In this document: in pieces, positions 43,715-50,634 of the stretch
Layout of the letters: the number at the start of each line of letters is the position of its first letter
How positions within the stretch are numbered: the stretch's first letter is position 1
From: Ruegeria atlantica
GTDB lineage: Bacteria; Pseudomonadota; Alphaproteobacteria; Rhodobacterales; Rhodobacteraceae
Direction of reading: 5' to 3'
Length of the DNA: 64,000 nt
NCBI RefSeq assembly: GCF_013032505.1
Contig: NZ_WQCG01000002.1
Span: 558,001 to 622,000 of the forward strand
Position numbers and translations under genes: made by a program
Notes under the pieces: model-generated
What the model was told of the DNA's origin: nothing
What the model saw: the letters and a program-made list of their open reading frames with translations, nothing else
Database searches by the model: none

Positions 43715-45265
43715 CTAGTACCATTCGTCGGCTGCCGATGCCTTGCGCGTGGCAACGAATTCCTTCAGCGCCGTGCATACGGATTCGTCCATCGGCGGTG
43801 GCGTGTAATCAGTCAGCATTTGCTTCCACCGCGCTGTCGCGCGTTGATCCGCCGTCATGCTGCCATTCTCGCTCCAGGTCTCAAAAGGACCGGCCTCGGG
43901 AATGTCGGGTTGGAAATTCGCGGTCGCGTAATGCCGCAGGGTGTGCTGGGTAGACAGGAAATTTTCACCCGGCCCCGTCTCAAGATACGCGTCGCGACCA
44001 AAGGCTTCTTCATCCGTTGTGAAGCCCTGCAACAACGTCATCATCGCCCCGCAATGGTCCAGGTCCATGATGAATTTCTCGTAAGACATCACCAGCCCGC
44101 CCTCGAGCCAACCTGCCGAATGCCAAACCTGGTGCGTTCCCGAAAGCAAAGTGGCCCACATTGCAGCGGTACTGTCCTGCATGGCCTGACCGTCCGGCGC
44201 GTTTGAGCCGGAAATCTGCCCTCCTCCGGACCGAACCGGAACACCCAGACGACGTCCAAGTTGCGACACAGCCATCGTTGCAAGATTGGCCTCGGGCGAT
44301 CCGAATGTCAGCGCCCCGGATTTGAGGTTCATCGTAGAATGAAAACTGCCAAAGACGACCGGGCAGCCCGGACGAACCAATTGCGCCAACGCAATGCCGA
44401 CCATGCCTTCGGCAAGCGTTTGGGCAGCAACTGCAGCTGGAGAAAGCGGCCCCATCGCGCCCGCAAATATAGCGGGCGAAATACAGACGCACTGATTGGA
44501 CGCCGCATAGACCCGCAGTGCACCAGTCATCGTATCATCATAGATCAGGGGCGAATTGACATTGATATTGCCCTGCATCACCACATTTTCTTCCATGAAA
44601 TCCGTGCCAAAGACGATGCGGGCCATGTCGATGCTGTCCTGCGCACGCTTGGGCGAAGTCACGCCGCCCATGAAGGGCTTGGTCGACAAGGTCAGATGCG
44701 CAAACACCATATCAAGGTGTCGCTTGTTGACCGGAACGTCTGTCGGCTCGCAAATCGTACCGCCAGAGTGATGCAACCAAGGCGTAGAGTAAGTCATTTT
44801 GACAAAGTTTTGAAAGTCAGCCAGCGTTGCATAGCGCCGACCATTCTCCAGATCGCTTACAAAAGGCGAACCGTAACCCGGCATCAGGACAATGTTGTCT
44901 CCACCAAGGGTCACAGTGTTGGCTGGATCGCGGGCATGAAGCTTAAACTCCGCGGGAGCGGTTGCACATAGCTGCCGTGCCAATCCCGGGACAAACTTGA
45001 TCCGCTCGCCTTCCACCGAGGCACCTGCTGCTGCCAGCAGATCAAGTGCTGCAGTGTCGCCTCGAAATTCGACGCCGATGTTTTCCAGTATCCAATCGGC
45101 CTGCGCCTCGATCGCCAAGAGCGCATTGTCGTTCAGCAGTTCAAAGACCGGGATTCTTCGTACACGGGGCGAAACAACGACTTGAGCATTCGATTGGCGC
45201 GACGATCGACCCCGTCTAACCGCCCTCCGCAAATTGGGCTGCACCGACACGTCTACGTTTTCCAA
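43715..45265 (-). CDS. Trimethylamine methyltransferase (MttB) family protein, non-pyrrolysine, second copy
   Basis: A 516-residue paralogue of the protein at 23206-24726; shared landmarks are GGTICEPTDVPVNKRHLDMV, FMEENVVMQGNINVNSPLIY, HSAGWLEGGLVMSYEKFIMD and a C-terminal ATRKAxxxDEWY tail (the other copy ends ARRKEEIPDAWY). No in-frame amber codon. The start is a TTG at 45265 with a strong AGGAGG seven bases before it. An Arg/Ser-rich N-terminal tail (about residues 12-30) precedes the fold. It diverges from a LysR gene and is followed by a GcvT-family gene. The substrate is unknown, and no corrinoid protein is encoded nearby. Confidence 0.87.
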   Translation of the reverse strand: MENVDVSVQPNLRRAVRRGRSSRQSNAQVVVSPRVRRIPVFELLNDNALLAIEAQADWILENIGVEFRGDTAALDLLAAAGASVEGERIKFVPGLARQLCATAPAEFKLHARDPANTVTLGGDNIVLMPGYGSPFVSDLENGRRYATLADFQNFVKMTYSTPWLHHSGGTICEPTDVPVNKRHLDMVFAHLTLSTKPFMGGVTSPKRAQDSIDMARIVFGTDFMEENVVMQGNINVNSPLIYDDTMTGALRVYAASNQCVCISPAIFAGAMGPLSPAAVAAQTLAEGMVGIALAQLVRPGCPVVFGSFHSTMNLKSGALTFGSPEANLATMAVSQLGRRLGVPVRSGGGQISGSNAPDGQAMQDSTAAMWATLLSGTHQVWHSAGWLEGGLVMSYEKFIMDLDHCGAMMTLLQGFTTDEEAFGRDAYLETGPGENFLSTQHTLRHYATANFQPDIPEAGPFETWSENGSMTADQRATARWKQMLTDYTPPPMDESVCTALKEFVATRKASAADEWY

Positions 45266-45372
45266 ACCGGATGCCTCCTGTCAAAGTCCCCGAGCGGATT
45301 TTGTTCTTCTGGGCTGCTACGGCAATCGAAATTATCTTTACGTGTCGTTCAAAATTTTTAAACATACCTGGC

Positions 45373-46242
45373 ATGCTAATCACGTTCAGGCATTACGATA
45401 CGCTGCGCCTATTTGTTGAGGTCGGCCAACATCGCAGCTTTTCCGATGCGGCCGAAATTTTGAACATGACCAAAGGCGCGATCAGCTACCAGATAAAAGT
45501 TCTGGAAGCTGACTTGGGGGTGAACCTGTTCGAAAGATCACCACGCGGAGCCGTTCTGACTGAAGAAGGCAGCAGGCTTATGACGCTCGCGCGTCCTCTC
45601 TTTCGGAATATCGAGGCGGAACTGGCGACCTTCAAAGGCGTCAATACAAATCAACTCACTGTTGGGATGTCGAGCTATTTCGCCTCTCGCTGGTTGTCCC
45701 CTCGGCTTATGGAGTTCATGCAGGAACACCCGGACATCCAGCTTCGCATCCAACCCATGACGCAATTGACCGATCTGGAGCGCCAGGGGGTCGATCTTGC
45801 AATTCGCTGGGGAAACGGGGCCTGGGATGATGTTGAGATTGAACCCTTCATGCCAATGCCAAGCTGGCCTGTCGGAAATCCCAAAGCGGCTGAAAAAGTT
45901 CAAAGGATCGGCCTGAAGCGCGCCTTTTCAGAATTCACTCTGTTACGTGATCACGACGGTAGCACCGCCTGGTCCGAGTGGCTTGCATCAGCCGGTCTGC
46001 CAGATCAAACACGCAAGGACACACTGATTATTCCCGACCCTAATGTCAGGGTGCAAGCTGTCATTGATGGTCAGGGTATCGCATTGAACGACGCCTTAGT
46101 TATGCGCGAGCTGGAAGAAGGAACACTTGTTCGCCTGTCTGATGTCGAACTCGAGTCGTACGGTTATTTTCTGGCCAGACCCCGGCGTGCGAAACATGCG
46201 GAATCCGTAGACGCCTTCATTCATTGGCTGCACCGGCTTTGA
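45373..46242 (+). CDS. LysR-family regulator (GcvA-like)
   Basis: A 289-residue LysR regulator. The helix-turn-helix is LFVEVGQHRSFSDAAEILNM, then TKGAISYQIKVLEADLGVNLF. The effector domain contains VDLAIRWGNGAWDDVEIEPF, close to the pattern of the other LysR here (24819). I choose the ATG at 45373 because the HTH then starts at the usual distance; the open frame upstream to 45271 is not protein-like. The gene diverges from the second mttB with 107 bases between starts. Confidence 0.87.
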   Translation: MLITFRHYDTLRLFVEVGQHRSFSDAAEILNMTKGAISYQIKVLEADLGVNLFERSPRGAVLTEEGSRLMTLARPLFRNIEAELATFKGVNTNQLTVGMSSYFASRWLSPRLMEFMQEHPDIQLRIQPMTQLTDLERQGVDLAIRWGNGAWDDVEIEPFMPMPSWPVGNPKAAEKVQRIGLKRAFSEFTLLRDHDGSTAWSEWLASAGLPDQTRKDTLIIPDPNVRVQAVIDGQGIALNDALVMRELEEGTLVRLSDVELESYGYFLARPRRAKHAESVDAFIHWLHRL

Positions 46243-46988
46243 TTTCGTAACAAACTGAAAAATATATAAATAGTTGAACACATCCATGTTTCGGGTGGGG
46301 AAAATCAGCATATTTCCTTGGATGCGTTTTCGGACATCCACGACTGTAACCTTTGTGAAAAAGAGAAGCCCGCCGGAAGCACAGCTCCAAGTCTTTTTTG
46401 CTTCGGCTTCGGCTTCGGCGAATTTTACTGACAGCGAAGTGTCGCAGATGATCCGGAAAGGTCAGTTATGACTCGCAACCCGTCCGTTTCGGCAATTCGC
46501 AGAATTGCACGCAGTTGCAGCGCGATAACTGCACTCAGCAAAATCTTCGCGACGAAACCCATGCGCTGACCCAACCTGCGTCAATGTCAAAACTCTGTAG
46601 TAGAACCGTCAGCAAAGATATCTGCAATTTTAACCAGTCTGGGTGATTTCACACCGCTTACGTTGTGGCATCGTAGCTTTGACCGGGTAGGAAATTCTAT
46701 TCGTTTTTAAATTATTGGCTCCGTTCCTTTGTGCTGGCAAATTGTTTCTATTTTGGGGCGCCTACCCGGTCATCTAGCTTGTTCAATGAGCGATCCAATT
46801 GGATCACCCGGTATGGCCTGGAGAAATTCAATACCGAAGATGGACTGTTACCTGATGCTACCCGCAGCGGCCGACACGTTTCGTCCTAGCGGGGCTGAAA
46901 GCCCCTGAGCCCACCGATCTTGAAGTTTCTCAAGATGTTAACGCCGTACCGTCATAGTTCCGGTGAATGTGGAACAGTGACATGACCG
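46243..46988. other. Long non-coding region
   Basis: No convincing gene. It contains three tandem GCTTCG units near 46400-46420, an inverted repeat GCAATTC-GCA-GAATTGC at 46491-46507, degenerate GCAG/CTGC-rich DNA to about 46570, and a hairpin GGGGCT-GAA-AGCCCC at about 46891-46905 without a T-tract. Confidence 0.45.
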
Positions 46989-47273
46989 ATGAAAAAACTC
47001 GAAGGGAACAGATTGCTGTCTGCACTCAGCAATATCCCGACCGACCTTATCTTGGGCTTCCTATTCTGGGTGGTGACGTTCATCGTATCGCTTATAGCCT
47101 TGTTTTGTATTACATTTGTTGTTGGCAGCATCCCATTGATTTGGTTCTTCCTAGAATGTGCAGGTACGTTTGGGGTAGGTCTAGGAGCCTGGTTCCTGAA
47201 GTCGCACAGTTCGACCGATACGTGGTTGAGGCAGAATTTTGCCAGCTATCGGAACAGCTTGCAGTCTGATTAA
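46989..47273 (+). CDS. Small membrane protein
   Basis: 94 codons. Two strongly hydrophobic segments (about residues 19-46 and 48-70, FVVGSIPLIWFFLECAGTFG) are followed by a polar tail, giving a probable two-helix inner-membrane protein. I know no family. No clear SD precedes the ATG. Its end overlaps the next frame by about 35 bases, so the two may be coupled. Confidence 0.5.
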   Translation: MKKLEGNRLLSALSNIPTDLILGFLFWVVTFIVSLIALFCITFVVGSIPLIWFFLECAGTFGVGLGAWFLKSHSSTDTWLRQNFASYRNSLQSD

Positions 47274-47799
47274 GAAAATTTACGACCACAGCGTTGGACT
47301 GATATTCGAACCCGCGCAAACCGGAACCCAAAAGATTGCTTGCTTCGTGATCCTCTTGTTCCTTGTCTTAGTCCCGTTGGCCGGTGCCTATGCCTGGCAG
47401 TTTACACGGATTTACAGCGTCGCCGCGCCCAAGGATCAAGCGGCCCTGCCCGACAGAGTGCCGGCCCCGATACGCTTGCAATACTATGTCCTGAGCTGCG
47501 CTCGAACACACGGGAACGAAGAATACCAAACTTCTAATCCGCCAAAACAGCGCGAGTACCCGGCAAAAGGGTTTTGCTCTATGCTGGCTTGGAGCCTGCC
47601 GATTATCAAAACTTCTGACATTTTCCCGATCGTCGAGCTTATCATCGGCGCGCGGCATGGGGCGGAGATGACGCGGTTGAAGTTCAACCCCAATGCGCCT
47701 CACCAATCGTCATTCATCGGCTCAGCCTTTTTGAGTCAGCTACGAAACGTTTGCAACGAAATCCGCTGTGGTCGTCTGCCCGGCGCCGAGAAAGTTTGA
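47239..47799 (+). CDS. Hypothetical single-pass membrane protein
   Basis: About 186 codons starting with TTG at 47239 (uncertain start). One hydrophobic helix near residues 32-52 (IACFVILLFLVLVPLAGAYA) is followed by a mostly polar domain of about 130 residues with five cysteines (e.g. YVLSCART, GFCSMLAW, NVCNEIRC), which would be periplasmic or cytoplasmic depending on topology. No known domain was recognised. It overlaps the small membrane protein upstream and precedes the LuxR gene by 71 bases. Confidence 0.5.
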   Translation: MPAIGTACSLIKKIYDHSVGLIFEPAQTGTQKIACFVILLFLVLVPLAGAYAWQFTRIYSVAAPKDQAALPDRVPAPIRLQYYVLSCARTHGNEEYQTSNPPKQREYPAKGFCSMLAWSLPIIKTSDIFPIVELIIGARHGAEMTRLKFNPNAPHQSSFIGSAFLSQLRNVCNEIRCGRLPGAEKV

Positions 47800-47870
47800 T
47801 TGTTCCGAAATGACAAGTATGATGCTGTTTGAATTATACGGTTTTTTGTTAACATCAGGCAACTTGTCAT

Positions 47871-49037
47871 ATGAAGGATCCAGCCGTTGCCGAGATTATT
47901 CTTCAGGCTTACTCTTCCGCCCATGAGCCCGCTGCCTGGGCAGAAGTACTGAATCGTCTCACCGAGCGCTATAATGCAAATGGGGTAATTATCTGGGAAT
48001 GGAGCGGTCATGGTGTTTCGCGCATACTTAGACCCGTCATGTTCTCCAGTTATTATCGGCGCGAAGCTCTTGAGGACTACATTAAGCGACATCAGAAATC
48101 TGAGTTTTCCGACCAGCTGGAATTCGAACAAATGTCGCTACAATATGGCCACTTGGCGCCAGATCGGGTTGATCTTGTCAGCGAGCAGGACCTCTACCCC
48201 GTCGAAGACGAGTATCTCGCAGCGCCCCATGTAAAGGAAATGCTAAGCCATGGGATCCGCCATCGCTATGGGGCTCTTCTAGATCGCGACAATCCTTTTC
48301 GCTCTCGATTTTCTTTACAGACGAGTGAAGAACGCGGCCACCTTGCCCCCGAGGAGGTGGCAGAATTGGCAGCCGTCCTGCCGCATTTAGCGAAGTCGAT
48401 GGAACTGTCGAACGCCCTGAACGCGTACAAATCCGAGCACGCCGTATTTCTTAAGGCCTTCGACCGCTTGAACGTTGGGATTTGTATTCTCGATGCCGGT
48501 TCACGCGTGGTCGCAAAGAACGAGGAATTCAACCGACAACTGAATGAGTTTGATGCATTTTGGCTGTCCAGAGACGCTAGGCTGGTTTTGCATGATCAAG
48601 CCGACCGGGGCCGCTTTGACGACCTTCTGCAGGATTTTCGAAATCATGGAGCATTTGGCGCGCGGCCGCGAAAGGAAGCCATTCTTGTCAACACTCGGGG
48701 CAAGGCTGGCGCGTTGTGTCTCGAACTGCTGCCGCCCACCGATCTTTTGGAAGAGGGAACAACGCACAATCACCTTGCCGTTCTCATTAGCAGAGACACG
48801 TCTCTTCCTATCCAGGTTGACGTGAAAAGCGCCAAGAACGCGTTTCAGCTTACGGGCGCCGAGGCGCAGGTGTTGGAACTTGTGTGCAGCGGACTGACCA
48901 ATCCAGCCATCGCCGAACAGCGGGACCGCTCGGTCGAAACTATCAATGCGCAGGTCAAGACGGTTCTGGGAAAGACCGGCACGGCAAACCGTACGCAATT
49001 GGTGCGCTTGATGTGCAATTTTCCTCAAGTGATTTAG
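47871..49037 (+). CDS. LuxR-type transcriptional regulator
   Basis: A 388-residue protein. The C-terminal 60 residues form a LuxR/GerE helix-turn-helix: FQLTGAEAQVLELVCSGLTN, then AIAEQRDRSVETINAQVKTV. The central part (about residues 195-300, FDRLNVGICILDAGSRVVAK) looks like a PAS-type sensor, a layout common in alphaproteobacterial LuxR 'solo' proteins. The N-terminal 180 residues are unassigned; no autoinducer-binding domain (with its W-Y-D-P-W residues) is recognisable, so an AHL ligand is not supported. It lies 115 bases before the catalase-like and cyclooxygenase-like genes on the same strand and is the natural candidate for their regulator. Confidence 0.87.
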   Translation: MKDPAVAEIILQAYSSAHEPAAWAEVLNRLTERYNANGVIIWEWSGHGVSRILRPVMFSSYYRREALEDYIKRHQKSEFSDQLEFEQMSLQYGHLAPDRVDLVSEQDLYPVEDEYLAAPHVKEMLSHGIRHRYGALLDRDNPFRSRFSLQTSEERGHLAPEEVAELAAVLPHLAKSMELSNALNAYKSEHAVFLKAFDRLNVGICILDAGSRVVAKNEEFNRQLNEFDAFWLSRDARLVLHDQADRGRFDDLLQDFRNHGAFGARPRKEAILVNTRGKAGALCLELLPPTDLLEEGTTHNHLAVLISRDTSLPIQVDVKSAKNAFQLTGAEAQVLELVCSGLTNPAIAEQRDRSVETINAQVKTVLGKTGTANRTQLVRLMCNFPQVI

Positions 49038-49152
49038 CTGGCGGGTGCATGGGCCAGCATCCCCATATCTGGGGATGACAGGCTGCGTGCAACACGTAAC
49101 ATGTTATGAAAATTTGAGAAATGGGAGAATACTAGAAGGGGGGATTTTCATT

Positions 49153-50523
49153 GTGGAGGACCAGAAGACCAAGGTCAGTCAAAAAAAATCCGGGTCAGAG
49201 CAGCTAATCGAACGGTTGGTAAGCACCCTTATTGCAGTTGGCAGGTTTCTGGGGCTGGTCTGGGCGCCCAAATCACGCCACGAACGGGATTATTCGGATG
49301 CTGCAAAAGTCCCGGACGGAGCGGACGACGCATTTGTCCCCGTCACGGAATTCAGAGACTCGGATGAGGGCGAACTTTTTAACGACGTCATGACTGCGTT
49401 TTCCCAGGACTGTCTTGCCTATGCAAAAGGCAGCGGCAATGACCCTGATCACGAAGACAAACACTGGGGATATACGAAAGGGCTGGTCGAAGGCACCTTA
49501 GACATTACCGGCGTGCAGAGCCTGCCCGAGGAATGCCAGGTCGGATTGTTCCAGAGCAATGGCACTTACGAGGTCATTGCCCGGCCCAACTTTCTGAGAG
49601 ACAAAGAACTAATCAAGGTCAGCCGGCTGTCGCTCAAGATCAAAACCGGTTTTGACGTACCGAATGTCTACACGCTGGACCACACAGCGCCTGAACTGGA
49701 TTTACTTTTCTCTGAAGGTATCCGCCAAGGGGATACAGAAAGCAGAGATCAAGACGGGCAAGGTTTCTTTTTTCGGGATGCACGTCAGTTGCGTTATTTA
49801 GCCGGATTTGCGAGCAGACCGGTCAAGTCGGCGTTTTCACTGCTGCAAAAATCGAATGGCGATGTCTTTGTTTGCCAGCGCGCCATCATGTCTTCCGCAC
49901 TGGATCGGCTTTATACCGCACAACAGTCTCGGAAAAATTGGGCGGAAAAAGACTACTACTCAGCTGGACCGTACAGGCTGGGCAATGTCCTTATAAAATA
50001 CGCATTGCGCACCCGTCAGGAAAGCCAGGCGTCGACACGCTCATCGGGATCGGGCTCACCGGCAAAGGATCAAGGCGCGTGGTTCAACGAGTGGAAAGTT
50101 GCGGGCGAACCTGCGATTTTCGATCTGTGTATCCAGGTTGCGCGATTTGGGGCAATTCCAACGTCAGCCACAGGGCAAGGAAATCCATGCAAGGCAGTCA
50201 TGGCGACCGAATTTACAGATTTGGTCTGGGATGAGGATATATCGGAATTCCAGACCGTCGGCACATTGACGCTGCAACCTGCCTCTAATCGCTCGGATCC
50301 CTGGTATTTTGCCGGACGCGATCGCTGGTACCCTAGGCACGTAACGCAGGTTCCGGCTCTGCGCTTCAACGCATGGAATACGCTTCCAGACATGGAGCCA
50401 GTGGGGCAGTTGTTCCGCGCCCGTAAGCAAGTGCACGCCCATCACCGGGAAACGCGTTTGCGTCATACATTCAACGCGCAGAACGACCCTCAGGCATTTT
50501 GCCCGTTCCGCCGGCCACCCTAG
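49153..50523 (+). CDS. Catalase-like heme protein (y4iL-like/catalase-related)
   Basis: About 456 residues from a GTG at 49153 after a GGGGGG SD. The chain follows the catalase-related fold of the y4iL-like group: DKHWGYTKGLVEGTLDI near residues 103-119 holds the expected distal His, PEECQVGLFQSNGTYEVIAR the next strand, YYSAGPYRLGNVLIKYALR the barrel core, and RFNAWNTLPDMEPVGQLFRA the heme-proximal region. There R-A-R-K-Q-V-H has His where relatives have the proximal Tyr (R-A-R-R-x-V-Y). This suggests altered heme ligation or loss of function. It precedes a cyclooxygenase-like gene by 111 bases. In corals, cyanobacteria and others, catalase-related proteins convert fatty-acid hydroperoxides rather than H2O2; such a role fits the neighbour. 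Confidence 0.8.
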   Translation: MEDQKTKVSQKKSGSEQLIERLVSTLIAVGRFLGLVWAPKSRHERDYSDAAKVPDGADDAFVPVTEFRDSDEGELFNDVMTAFSQDCLAYAKGSGNDPDHEDKHWGYTKGLVEGTLDITGVQSLPEECQVGLFQSNGTYEVIARPNFLRDKELIKVSRLSLKIKTGFDVPNVYTLDHTAPELDLLFSEGIRQGDTESRDQDGQGFFFRDARQLRYLAGFASRPVKSAFSLLQKSNGDVFVCQRAIMSSALDRLYTAQQSRKNWAEKDYYSAGPYRLGNVLIKYALRTRQESQASTRSSGSGSPAKDQGAWFNEWKVAGEPAIFDLCIQVARFGAIPTSATGQGNPCKAVMATEFTDLVWDEDISEFQTVGTLTLQPASNRSDPWYFAGRDRWYPRHVTQVPALRFNAWNTLPDMEPVGQLFRARKQVHAHHRETRLRHTFNAQNDPQAFCPFRRPP

Positions 50524-50634
50524 ACTTCAACCCGTCGCTCCAACGGATCTGCGCCCAACCCGGATTTACTCTTCCAGAGTTTCCCCCGGCCCATTCGCGA
50601 CCAACCGAAACAGGAACAGGCAGGAGGTATTTCG

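Noticed and set aside
43184-44206. Plus-strand open frame of 340 codons opposite GcvT and MttB
   Set aside because: Antisense shadow of two conserved genes; rich in His/Arg and without any domain.
46400-46420. Three tandem GCTTCG units as a CRISPR or minisatellite
   Set aside because: Only three 6-base copies; no spacer structure.
46891-46905. Hairpin GGGGCT-GAA-AGCCCC as a terminator
   Set aside because: No T-tract on either side and no gene ends nearby.
46797-46910. Short plus-strand frame starting at ATG near 46788
   Set aside because: About 40 codons without SD or recognisable protein features; most likely chance.
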